From CAZDDB01 sp963843285 (GTDB lineage: Bacteria; Acidobacteriota; HRBIN11; JAKEFK01), in assembly GCA_963843285.1 (NCBI GenBank), contig CAWJJO010000002.1, forward strand, positions 310,001 through 374,000: DNA of 64,000 nt, read 5' to 3'. The notes below the pieces were generated by a model, which was given only the letters and a program-made list of their open reading frames with translations, made no database searches and was not told the origin of the DNA. A program made the position numbers and the translations under genes. Of the stretch, positions 49,318-57,243 are shown one piece after another; position 1 is the first letter of the stretch, and the number at the start of each line of letters is the position of its first letter.

Positions 49318-51231
49318 TTACTTGACGGGAGTTCCGTTCGGTACAGGGGAAATTACGGCGGACAGGATCGGTTTTCCCTCGACGGATGCTGCTAGAACCA
49401 TCCCGTTCGATTCAACGCCCATCAAACGAGTTGGTTTCAGATTGGTAACCACAATGACCTGTCTGCCGATCAGTTCTTCCGGGGAATAAACTTCTGCAAT
49501 TCCAGCAACCACGGTTCGCAATTCGGCGCCAAGATCAATGCTCAATTTCAGCAGTTTCTTGGAGCCCTGGATTTTTTCCGCTGCCTTGATTTCTCCGACC
49601 TTCAACCCGATTTTTTGAAAATCCTCAATCGTCACATTCGCAAACGCATTTTCTTTTTTCGGCGGTTCGGCTACCGGCGCTTCTACAAACCGGGCGACGG
49701 CTTCCGGCTCCTTCTCTTCGATCCTGGGAAAAACCGGTTCCACATCTCCGATTCGCGTTCGGGGTTTGAGACCGCCCCACCTCAAATCGTCAATGCGCGC
49801 GTTCGAGGCAGACCCGGGAATTCCCAGTTGTTTCCAGATTCTGTCGGCTGAATCGGGCATGACCGGTGCGACAATCGCTGCGATGCAACGCAATGCTTCA
49901 CAATTGTTGTATAAAACAGTATCGAGTTTCTTTTTTTGGGACGCATCCTTCGCAAGATTCCAGGGTTGCTGATCGACAATGTAACGATTGATGGAATTCA
50001 CGCATTGCCAGACGGCGGTCAGAAGACGCGGGAAGGCGAATTCCTCAATCGAACCGGGCAACGAGACCACAATGTTTTCCAACAATCCTCGAAAGAGCGG
50101 AGGGTCCTCTGCTTCCGGCTCCGGAATGATGCTGTCAGAATAACGCTGGACCATCGTGAGAGAGCGGCTTACCAGATTTCCAAGATCATTTGCAAGGTCG
50201 CTGTTGACCCGTTTCAGTACCGTCTCGAAAGAATAATTGCTGTCTGATTCCATCGGAGCTTCCCGAATCAAAAAATACCGAAGTCCATCCACGCCAAATT
50301 TCTCAATCAGCTGATTTGGCTCAACTACATTTCCACGCGACTTGGAGATCTTTTCCTGTTCTTTGAGCCACCAACCGTGAACCAGAAATCTTCTAGGTAG
50401 CGCCAGTCCAGCCGAAAGTAGAAATGCCGGCCAGTAAACTGCGTGAAACCGCAGGATGTCCTTTCCGATCACATGGACATTTGCGGGCCAGTATCGGGAA
50501 AAGAGCTGCGGTTTGCCGGGAAAGCCGATTGCAGTGACGTAGTTGGCAAGCGCATCAAACCAAACGTAAATCACATGTGTTGGATCACCCGGAACGGAAA
50601 TTCCCCAGGTCAGCTTCAATCTGCTCACACTCAGGTCGCGGAGACCGCTCTCCAAAAATGAGATGACCTCGTTGTATCTCGACCGTGGCAGAATTGCATC
50701 CGGATTTTGGCGATAATGCTCGAGCAGCGGTTCCTGATAACGCGACAAGCGGAAAAAGTAGCTGCCTTCTTTGATTCGTTCCACAGGGCGATGGCAGTCG
50801 GGACACTTTCCGTCGACCAATTGCCCCTCAGTCAAGAATGATTCATCAAAAGTGCAATACCATCCTTCGTAATCACCATGATAAATGTCACCGTTTGCCT
50901 GCACGCGTCGAAACATCTCCTGAACACCGTCGATGTGACGGCTTTCGGTAGTGCGGATAAAGTCGTTATTCGTAATCCTCATTCGGCGCCAGAGCTCCTG
51001 AAAGGGAGCAGCAATTCGATCCGCCATCTCTCGCGGTGGAATTCCAAGTTCCCGCGCCGCCTTTTCCGCCTTTTGTCCATGCTCATCTGTCCCGGTAAGA
51101 AAGAAAACATCCTCTCCCAAAAGACGGTGATAGCGGGCAACTACATCCGTCAGTACGGTAGTGAAAACATGTCCGATATGTGGCAATCCATTGATGTAGT
51201 AGATAGGTGTCGTGCAGTAATACCCGCTCAT
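49318..51231 (-). CDS. metG: methionyl-tRNA synthetase
   Basis: A 637-residue class I synthetase. PIYYINGLPHIGH carries the HIGH motif near residue 15, GTDEHGQK follows, the zinc knuckle is CPDCHRP, and KISKSRGN is the KMSKS motif near residue 300. Residues about 535-637 are a C-terminal EMAP/Trbp111 tRNA-binding domain (LKVGEIKAAEKIQGSKKLLK; VVTNLKPTRLMGVESNGMVL). Full length and intact. It heads a minus-strand operon with the histidine kinase, receiver and PHA-region genes. Confidence 0.97.
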   Translation of the reverse strand: MSGYYCTTPIYYINGLPHIGHVFTTVLTDVVARYHRLLGEDVFFLTGTDEHGQKAEKAARELGIPPREMADRIAAPFQELWRRMRITNNDFIRTTESRHIDGVQEMFRRVQANGDIYHGDYEGWYCTFDESFLTEGQLVDGKCPDCHRPVERIKEGSYFFRLSRYQEPLLEHYRQNPDAILPRSRYNEVISFLESGLRDLSVSRLKLTWGISVPGDPTHVIYVWFDALANYVTAIGFPGKPQLFSRYWPANVHVIGKDILRFHAVYWPAFLLSAGLALPRRFLVHGWWLKEQEKISKSRGNVVEPNQLIEKFGVDGLRYFLIREAPMESDSNYSFETVLKRVNSDLANDLGNLVSRSLTMVQRYSDSIIPEPEAEDPPLFRGLLENIVVSLPGSIEEFAFPRLLTAVWQCVNSINRYIVDQQPWNLAKDASQKKKLDTVLYNNCEALRCIAAIVAPVMPDSADRIWKQLGIPGSASNARIDDLRWGGLKPRTRIGDVEPVFPRIEEKEPEAVARFVEAPVAEPPKKENAFANVTIEDFQKIGLKVGEIKAAEKIQGSKKLLKLSIDLGAELRTVVAGIAEVYSPEELIGRQVIVVTNLKPTRLMGVESNGMVLAASVEGKPILSAVISPVPNGTPVK

Positions 51232-51267
51232 GACAACAATGAATATAAACTGGGAGGCTCAAAAAGC

Positions 51268-51391
51268 AAAGGAGGATTTCTCGCAAAGGCGCAAAGCCCG
51301 CAAAGAATTGAATTTAAGTCCCTTGGCGTTCTTTGCGTCTTTGCGAGAAACCCAAAAAAGGTAGGGACGTCCGGGGGTAGACGTCCCTTTC
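51268..51391. repeat. family C inverted repeat (CGCAAAG type) and adjoining hairpin
   Basis: Left arm CTCGCAAAGGCGCAAAGCCC and right arm CTTTGCGTCTTTGCGAG lie 35 bp apart. They are followed by GGGACGTC-CGGGGGTA-GACGTCCC-TTT (51364-51391), a stable hairpin with a short T-run that could act as a plus-strand terminator. Together they fill the 222-bp gap between metG and the small gene upstream. Confidence 0.7.
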
Positions 51392-51453
51392 ATTTGCAAG
51401 CGGCTTTCTATGGTATGAGTGGACGCGGGCACACTTCCCGCGTCCGATTAGAA

Positions 51454-51636
51454 TTAGGCCGGAATCACTGCAATCTGGTGGTTGCTATGAACCTTTTGCC
51501 TCAACAGATCCTTCAGCGCGGCGTAAACCAGAACGCGCTGTTCCAGTTTGTTTCTGGAAACCTTTCGTGTTTCCTCAAATAGTGCCACGATCAAATCACC
51601 CAGGAGTAAGCGTTTTCGTTTCTTTTGAATCTTCAT
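51454..51636 (-). CDS. small basic protein of unknown function
   Basis: A 60-residue protein, MKIQKKRKRLLLGDLIVALF then EETRKVSRNKLEQRVLVYAA. ATG 51636 is favoured over an upstream in-frame ATG because AAGGAGG stands 6 nt before it. The N-terminus is strongly basic and the rest helical. I know no family for it. Good ribosome-binding site and sensible composition support a real gene. Confidence 0.6.
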   Translation of the reverse strand: MKIQKKRKRLLLGDLIVALFEETRKVSRNKLEQRVLVYAALKDLLRQKVHSNHQIAVIPA

Positions 51637-51945
51637 AACAACCTCCTTCAATCTAGTTAGATGCAAAGTTGATACCAATAGTCTTAAATGTTTATCTCCG
51701 TCGAGGCTGTCCCATTTCATCGAGTTTCACCATGCCAAGAGTGTCCATTTTTTTGATACAGTGTTATCTTTTTGAACCTCTCATCATATAGATACGATCC
51801 AAATGGCCGATCGGTTTGTTCCAGGGGGAAGTTTCTCGCAGATCCGCCAGGCGCGCAAAGGGAATGACTCACCGCAGAGCCCACAGAGGTCCACGGAGAA
51901 AGAGAAGATCTTAGCTCCGCACTCTCTGTGATCTCCGTGGTGAAT
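51637..51945. other. intergenic region with a family C repeat at its right end
   Basis: About 310 bp without a gene. The left part holds the small gene's leader. Positions 51869-51947 are a family C repeat: CACCGCAGAGCCCACAGAGG, then CCACGGAGAAAG, mirrored by CTCTGTGATCTCCGTGGTGA. Nothing else is recognised. Confidence 0.6.
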
Positions 51946-52527
51946 TCAAAAGGCGATGAGAAACATGGACGGATTCTCCAGCTGGAGGTTGTAACTCAAG
52001 TTTCTTAACATGTCTTTCCGCTCGATTTCACTCATCAGAAAGAGGTAATCTGCAATCTTTCGTGCGTCCCTTTGGGAGATCACGATTCCCTGAACGGCCT
52101 TTTGTTTTTGCAGAAATTCAAACTGCGGCTGATCGAAAGTAAGTTGTTGCGAACGAGGGTTTTCCTGTTCCAGATCACCGGCATAAGCGGCGACATAGAG
52201 CCGGAGCGCGCCACGTTCCCGGAACAATTGGATGAACCCGCGCTGCTTCTGACTGCCATCGACCTGTAGATCTCCAATTTCCAATTTTGCGTCAAACGCC
52301 CAGAAAGGGATGAACTCCTGTGCTTCCTTCCGTAACCGGGCGAAGTACACCGGGATCGGACTCAGAGCGTTCGTAGTAGCGACTTCAGTCGCTATCACAT
52401 CTTTGTCGTTGATCTCAAAACCGGAACCGCATTCCGCACAATACAAAAACACAGCCCCGGAGCGCGCGTTGAGTTTGCTGCCGCATTTCAAACATGTTAA
52501 CGCGACAAGCTGAATGCCGGAACTCAT
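51946..52527 (-). CDS. zinc-ribbon protein of unknown function (third gene of a three-gene set)
   Basis: A 193-residue protein. Residues 11-36 form a zinc ribbon (LTCLKCGSKL...LYCAECGSGF). FIPFWAFDAKLEIGD near residue 73 parallels the PVYVPFWRVRARI and LIYFPMWRLVA motifs in the two genes upstream, so the three are distant paralogues. Residues about 44-54 (DVIATEVATTNAL) are encoded by half of a family E palindromic repeat, an in-frame insertion after the ribbon. The stop TGA is in a family C repeat. It starts within the stop of the preceding gene (ATGA 52524-52527). Confidence 0.7.
   Translation of the reverse strand: MSSGIQLVALTCLKCGSKLNARSGAVFLYCAECGSGFEINDKDVIATEVATTNALSPIPVYFARLRKEAQEFIPFWAFDAKLEIGDLQVDGSQKQRGFIQLFRERGALRLYVAAYAGDLEQENPRSQQLTFDQPQFEFLQKQKAVQGIVISQRDARKIADYLFLMSEIERKDMLRNLSYNLQLENPSMFLIAF
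52370..52398. repeat. half of a family E palindrome inside a coding region
   Basis: CGTAGTAGCGACTTCAGTCG followed by CTAT (GTAGCGACT-TC-AGTCGCTAT), matching the first hairpin of the intergenic element at 24855. It is translated on the minus strand as IATEVATT. Confidence 0.7.
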
Positions 52528-53537
52528 TTCTTGCTGACCATCTCAAATAGCGCCTGGACGCCTTGAGTTAGATTCGGAGTGAGGAGCGATGTGTTTGTAA
52601 GTTTGTCCTTTTGTTCCAGCTTGCGTTCGCCCCCGTAGCGAAATTGCCTGAAACCCCAGTAAATTGCGATGAAAGCGATCAGACAGACGAAAATAAATCC
52701 TCCGGGACTGTCGATTTCTCCGGACCGTAACAGGCTGGTAAGAAACAGGTTCGCGAAAAACAAGCTACCGAGAAACGTCACGATTCGATAAAGATGATTC
52801 CCTGGCGCCCGGCCGTACAAAAGCTCACAGCTTTCGCCGTCGGCCGTAATTTGATACATGCGGTTTTTGTATTGATACCGCAGGATCCAGAGAGGGTAGT
52901 ATACGAGACTACAATGGTCCTCTATCATCTGAAGTTTGGAAAACGAGATACGGTCTACTTTTGCGGAGGCTTCACCCCACTCCAGAAATTTTTCATTCGC
53001 CAGCGCGAGCACATCGGTGTTTGTTGTCAGGACTCCAAATGTCATTCCTGCCTGCTGCACTTTTTCCAGTTCAAAGGGAAGAATCTCATCACCGGTCAGA
53101 TCTACCCACTTCACTCCGAATTCACCGATATCGCATGCCGGAACCGTGATCTCATAGGATTGAAATACACGTCGTTCGACAGGCTCATAGACCGTCCGTT
53201 TGTCTTTGCGTTTTGAGATTTCTCCGAGCACCCAGCCGATTATGCGAGCCCGGACACGCCAGAATGGAACATATACCGGGAACATTTCCTTGAATTTTGC
53301 TTCGGTCTTGAGATCGCGCGCTTTGTCCAATCGATTCAGCCATTTCTTTGCTTTCTCGATGATCTCGTCTTTGGAATGCCGGATCGGCACAAAAAATCTG
53401 GGAATTCCGCGATCTCCCCGTACCATCAGACCGGTATCGCAATACTTACAGTCGAGCAGCTGCGTCCCTTCCGTTATATCCAGGGAACCGCCGCAAGACG
53501 GACAGGCGACTCCGCGGATCATTCTTTCGGTCATCAA
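52524..53537 (-). CDS. zinc-ribbon membrane protein of unknown function (second gene of the set)
   Basis: A 337-residue protein. Zinc ribbon CPSCGGSL...CKYCDTGL at residues 12-37; motif MFPVYVPFWRVRARIIGW near residue 85; a second motif LVYYPLWILRYQYKNRMYQI and TADGESCELLYGRAP near residues 215-245; then two membrane helices (IVTFLGSLFFANLFLTSLL and FIFVCLIAFIAIYWGF). The YPxW...YxYxxxxYxxxxDG pattern recurs in the gene upstream. No enzymatic motif is seen. Coupled by 4-nt overlaps on both sides. Confidence 0.7.
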   Translation of the reverse strand: MMTERMIRGVACPSCGGSLDITEGTQLLDCKYCDTGLMVRGDRGIPRFFVPIRHSKDEIIEKAKKWLNRLDKARDLKTEAKFKEMFPVYVPFWRVRARIIGWVLGEISKRKDKRTVYEPVERRVFQSYEITVPACDIGEFGVKWVDLTGDEILPFELEKVQQAGMTFGVLTTNTDVLALANEKFLEWGEASAKVDRISFSKLQMIEDHCSLVYYPLWILRYQYKNRMYQITADGESCELLYGRAPGNHLYRIVTFLGSLFFANLFLTSLLRSGEIDSPGGFIFVCLIAFIAIYWGFRQFRYGGERKLEQKDKLTNTSLLTPNLTQGVQALFEMVSKK

Positions 53538-54289
53538 TATTTCTTAACGACTCCGTTCGAAACGATCGCAAAGGGAATTACGACAACAAGATACAGAAGC
53601 AAACGGATCAAAAGATTGGGAGCAATCAACCCTGCAACAAAAAATGAAATCGTTGCGAGAACCGCGACTCCGATGTAGGGAATTTCATCTTTCGAAGGAA
53701 AGACCGAAGCAATCACCCGGCCGGAGATCCCATCCACGATCGCCTGATAAGATCCGCCTTTGTACTGATACTTTGAAAGATAAAAAGGAATGTGGATCAA
53801 ATTGATCTCCTTGATCTGTTCCCGTCTTACGCCCTGCTGATCTTGCAGCCAGCAAATCGCGGATTCAAGCAGCACATCCGGTTCCTTCAGATTGATCCCT
53901 TCAAACTGCTGCGGTGAGAAGAACTTCAGGTTCCCGCCCGACAGAGGAATACTTTTGATTTCAGCGATGGCAAACGAACAGGCAGGTTCGCTGAATTCTT
54001 TCTCTCCATCCGGTTCGGCGGCCACAAGCCGCCACATCGGGAAGTAAATCAACTCCTGTTGCGTGATGTTTGCGTGAACATCGAGGTCTTTTACCGTTTC
54101 ATTGCCGGCCATCCACCTCCGCAATTTTCCCGCCGCTTCTTCCAAGGAAACGGTCGCACTGACTACAAAGTGAAAGACAACTCTGGATCGATCCAGATAC
54201 AATGCAGAGGAACAGTACGGACACACGACAAACCGGTGTCCTTCTTGAAGCGCAACCGCGCCGCCGCACTGTGTGCACTGAGTCTGCAT
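53534..54289 (-). CDS. zinc-ribbon membrane protein of unknown function (first gene of the set)
   Basis: A 251-residue protein from ATG 54289; the longer in-frame reading to 54373 is repeat sequence. A GGGAGGGG stretch contributed by the repeat serves as ribosome-binding site. Zinc ribbon CTQCGGAV...CPYCSSAL at residues 4-28; ELIYFPMWRLVAAEP near residue 80; LIHIPFYLSKYQYKGGSYQA and IVDGISGRVIAS near residue 170; C-terminal membrane helices (YIGVAVLATISFFVAGLIAP and LLIRLLLYLVVVIPFAIVS). Clearly a relative of the 52524 product. Confidence 0.7.
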   Translation of the reverse strand: MQTQCTQCGGAVALQEGHRFVVCPYCSSALYLDRSRVVFHFVVSATVSLEEAAGKLRRWMAGNETVKDLDVHANITQQELIYFPMWRLVAAEPDGEKEFSEPACSFAIAEIKSIPLSGGNLKFFSPQQFEGINLKEPDVLLESAICWLQDQQGVRREQIKEINLIHIPFYLSKYQYKGGSYQAIVDGISGRVIASVFPSKDEIPYIGVAVLATISFFVAGLIAPNLLIRLLLYLVVVIPFAIVSNGVVKKY

Positions 54290-54296
54290 GAGTAAT

Positions 54297-54393
54297 TCCC
54301 CTCCCTTGTGAAGGGAGGGGCTGGGGGAGGGTTGGACTCTTGGTTCCAACCTCCCTCTAACTCCCCCCTTCACAAGGTGGGAGAATCCTTACA
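54297..54393. repeat. CCCCTCCCTT palindromic repeat (family F)
   Basis: CCCCTCCCTTGTGAAGGGAG then GGGCTGGGGGAGGG, a GTTGGA...TTCCAAC inner pair, and CCTCCCTCTAACTCCCCCCT with TTCACAAGGTGGGAG. This is a long imperfect hairpin of a type widespread in environmental genomes. It separates the zinc-ribbon genes from the catabolic cluster. Confidence 0.75.
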
Positions 54394-54413
54394 CGATCCT
54401 ATGTTACAGTGAC

Positions 54414-55154
54414 CTATTCGCAGGCTCGAAGGTGTTGGATCACCGTTTCCACAATCATGCGCGTGAGGATTTTAAACGTTTGTTCTCCTTCCTCTTTTGT
54501 AGCCGCAGCAGGATCTCCGAAATAGGCCTGTGAAGCCCCGGCTTCTTGAAAACTCCGCACTCCCTGTTTCATCAACACTGCAAGGTTCGCCGGATTTGCC
54601 GGAAGCTGTTGGCGTTCGGCCCGCACCAATTCCTCACTGCTTGCGAGGACGAGTGAGGTCTCGTAAGATCCGGCGTGACAGGCGCCCTGTTTGAACTCAT
54701 CCGTCAACAAAGAAGCCCATGGCTTTTTTGTCTTATCCGGAAACAAGGCTTTCAGCACGGTGCAGCCGTTACAAAATTCATGGATTGCAGAAATGTGATC
54801 GGGTTCCAGATGAGAATTGACAATACAGAGTGTGCGGACGTTTTGGGAAGCCAGCGATCCGGCAATGTCACGCAGTAAATTCTGGAAACTTTCCTTGCTG
54901 ACACTGATGGTTCCGGGAAAGTCTTTACTGAAATCAGTGACTACATAATGGATGGACGGCAGAATCAACGTTCGGATGTTCTTGTTCTGAAGCTCCTCCG
55001 CGGAGCGTCTCGCCAGTTCCTCCGAGATAATGGAATCGGTTGATAAAGGCAAATGCGGCCCGTGAGCTTCCACCGACCCGATCGGCAGCAGGACTACCTC
55101 GGGCGGGTTTTGCCGCAGATCGGTCCAGGTACGTTCGTGCCAGTAGAGTGACAT
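54414..55154 (-). CDS. creatininase-family amidohydrolase
   Basis: A 246-residue metal-dependent hydrolase; ATG 55154 is chosen because the in-frame extension to 55175 (MIFDIRP) is repeat sequence. Family features: GSVEAHGPHLPLSTDSIISE with Glu, His and Asp metal ligands near residue 30, FPGTISVSKESFQNLLRDI, and NSHLEPDHISAIHEF near residue 115. It follows tryptophan dioxygenase and kynureninase. The pathway step between them, hydrolysis of N-formylkynurenine, has no classical KynB here, so this amidohydrolase is a candidate for that step by context only. Confidence 0.8.
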   Translation of the reverse strand: MSLYWHERTWTDLRQNPPEVVLLPIGSVEAHGPHLPLSTDSIISEELARRSAEELQNKNIRTLILPSIHYVVTDFSKDFPGTISVSKESFQNLLRDIAGSLASQNVRTLCIVNSHLEPDHISAIHEFCNGCTVLKALFPDKTKKPWASLLTDEFKQGACHAGSYETSLVLASSEELVRAERQQLPANPANLAVLMKQGVRSFQEAGASQAYFGDPAAATKEEGEQTFKILTRMIVETVIQHLRACE

Positions 55155-55160
55155 GGGTCT

Positions 55161-55284
55161 AATATCAAATATCAAAAATCAAATATCAAATAAACAGAAA
55201 TCCATCAGTAAAGAACTAGCAAGTGTGTTCTTTTACTTATGGGATTTTGTTTATTTGATCTTTGATATTTGATTTTTGATATTG
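55161..55284. repeat. ATATCAAA inverted repeat (family D)
   Basis: Left arm ATATCAAATATCAAAAATC with AAATAAACAGAAATCCATCA; right arm CTTATGGGATTTTGTTTATT then GATATTTGATTTTTGATATT. The right arm is translated as the last residues of the dioxygenase (NIKDQINKIP) and supplies its TAA stop. Confidence 0.8.
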
Positions 55285-56049
55285 CAAATGGGTTCGCAGA
55301 TCCCACAGCTCGGGAAAACACTTCTTTTCAACCGTAGTCGCGAGATAGCGCACGCCTTCGCTACCGCCTGTTCCTGTTTTGTTTCCGATCATCCGTTCCA
55401 CCATCCGGATGTGATGGAGCCGCCAGAGTCCGAAGAATTCATCGTATTCGATCATGGCCTCGGTCAGAAGAAACAGATCATAGTGGCTTGCGCTTTCTTC
55501 ATAAAGGCGGGCTAGAGCCAGCACAATTCGTTCCGGGCGCGGATCAAATCCTTCTTTTTGGAATAGTTCGAGAAATACGTCCCAAAGAGTCGGTTCGTCC
55601 AATCGTTTCTTCAATTTCACCAGACTCTCTTCATCGGAACGAAGATGTTCCAGGATCTTCGGGTTTTTCAGATTGGATACAAATTCGAGCTCGCGGAACT
55701 GGACGGATTGAAATCCGCTGGCCGGCTGCAGGTTGTCCCGGAAACGCAGAAAATCCACGGGACTCATGGTTTCCAGAATGTGTATCTGCTGGTACAGGAT
55801 TTTTGCGATCGCGATCACACGGTGGAAAAGCCAGGTTGCGTAACGAATATTCCGCGCATCCATGGCGAGCTTGATCGAGTCGATCTCAAAGAGGACGAGT
55901 TTGAACCAGAGCTCGTAGGTCTGGTGAATGATGATGAACTGGAGCTCATCGTGCGAAGGTGGATCGCTGAGCAGGTGCTGGAGCCGGATTAATTCCGGCA
56001 CTCTCAGGTAATCGTTGTATGTAAGTTTGGAATCGCCGTAGTCTGCCAT
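55237..56049 (-). CDS. kynA: tryptophan 2,3-dioxygenase
   Basis: A 270-residue haem enzyme converting L-tryptophan to N-formylkynurenine. LTYNDYLRVPELIRLQHLLS opens the domain, the distal His is in IIIHQTYELWFKLVLFE near residue 52, SGFQSVQFRELEFVSN is conserved, and the proximal His lies in WRLHHIRMVERMIGNKTGTG near residue 225. The last ten residues (NIKDQINKIP) are translated from a family D repeat rather than native sequence. It starts 3 nt after the kynureninase stop, so the two are co-transcribed. Confidence 0.95.
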   Translation of the reverse strand: MADYGDSKLTYNDYLRVPELIRLQHLLSDPPSHDELQFIIIHQTYELWFKLVLFEIDSIKLAMDARNIRYATWLFHRVIAIAKILYQQIHILETMSPVDFLRFRDNLQPASGFQSVQFRELEFVSNLKNPKILEHLRSDEESLVKLKKRLDEPTLWDVFLELFQKEGFDPRPERIVLALARLYEESASHYDLFLLTEAMIEYDEFFGLWRLHHIRMVERMIGNKTGTGGSEGVRYLATTVEKKCFPELWDLRTHLQYQKSNIKDQINKIP

Positions 56050-56052
56050 GGA

Positions 56053-57243
56053 TTAATACAAGCTGCCTCTTTTTTGAAGATGTTTTTCGTGTGCCTTTGT
56101 TTTCAAAATATCCCGAATGTGTTCAAAGGTGGTTTCGATTTCGGAATCCAGCGTGTAGAAATGCGGGGAAATCCGGATCCCGGCCCCCGGCCGGTAGTCC
56201 GCTAGAATGTTACGTGCAGTCAGTTCTTTCACAACAGCATCGCCATCGGGAATATCGACTACAACCGTGCCTCCTCTGCGTTCTGGTTCGCGTGGAGTTC
56301 GCGCTTGATGGCCGTTTCGATCGCAAAGATCGAAAATCAGACCGGTTTGGCGGAGCGATTTTTCCCGGATCTTCGATACGCCAATCCGATTGATGATCTC
56401 GTAGCCGGTTTCCGCGGCATACAGGGCGGGAATCTGCGGGGAACCGTGCAGGAAGCGCGTGCTGTCTTGCGCGAACTTGATCGGACCGGTTTCGAAGGCA
56501 AAAGGATGCTCATGCGCCATCCATCCAGTCACTGCAGGCTCCAGCTTTTGGTACAGAGACGGCTTCACGTAGAGATAACCGGCGCCAGGACCGCCGCAAA
56601 GCCATTTGACCGAACCGCCGACAAGAAAATCGATATCCCATTTCTTGACATCGATCGGAACGACGCCGGTAGCCTGATAGACATCCAGAATCACGTAGGC
56701 GCCTGCATCATGAGCGGTTCGCACTACCCGTTCGATATCGATCTTTTCGGAGTTCTTGAAGAATACATACGACAACGATACAACGAGTGTCCTTTCGTCG
56801 ATCGCATTCACCAGCGCATCCAGAGGAACCTCTAGTCCATCCGGAGACGGGATACAAACTACGTCTGCGCCTCGTTTGCGTTGCGATTCCAACACGTAGA
56901 TAACAGTTGGAAAATCGGCATCACAATACAGGATTCTGTTGCGTGGAGATTTGTAATCCAGCGCAGATAAAAGCAGAGAGACCGCGACCGATACATTCTG
57001 ATGCATGACGACTTCGCCGGCGCCTGCTCCGATCAGGGACCCGATCAGATTTCCCGTCGTGACCGGCATACTCCACCATCCTTCGGCCCACGCGCGGATC
57101 CCCCGTGTGGCCCACTTGTCCGCATAGGAACGCAGTTTGTCGTACACTCCCCGCGGCATCGCTCCCAGCGAATGGCTGATCATGTAGGTGGTCGTTTCCA
57201 GAATCGGAAACTCGCCCCGGTAGGCAAGCAGCTCGTCTGTCAT
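56053..57243 (-). CDS. kynU: kynureninase
   Basis: A 396-residue PLP enzyme cleaving kynurenine to anthranilate and alanine. ATG 57243 overlaps the OYE gene stop (ATGA); the reading upstream of it is not part of this protein. The PLP Lys is in GGSVKWLCGGPGAGYLYVKP near residue 228; FPTVIYVLESQR, VYQATGVVPIDV and RFLHGSPQIPALYAAETGYE are conserved. With the next gene (tryptophan dioxygenase) it defines the anthranilate branch of tryptophan breakdown. Confidence 0.92.
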   Translation of the reverse strand: MTDELLAYRGEFPILETTTYMISHSLGAMPRGVYDKLRSYADKWATRGIRAWAEGWWSMPVTTGNLIGSLIGAGAGEVVMHQNVSVAVSLLLSALDYKSPRNRILYCDADFPTVIYVLESQRKRGADVVCIPSPDGLEVPLDALVNAIDERTLVVSLSYVFFKNSEKIDIERVVRTAHDAGAYVILDVYQATGVVPIDVKKWDIDFLVGGSVKWLCGGPGAGYLYVKPSLYQKLEPAVTGWMAHEHPFAFETGPIKFAQDSTRFLHGSPQIPALYAAETGYEIINRIGVSKIREKSLRQTGLIFDLCDRNGHQARTPREPERRGGTVVVDIPDGDAVVKELTARNILADYRPGAGIRISPHFYTLDSEIETTFEHIRDILKTKAHEKHLQKRGSLY

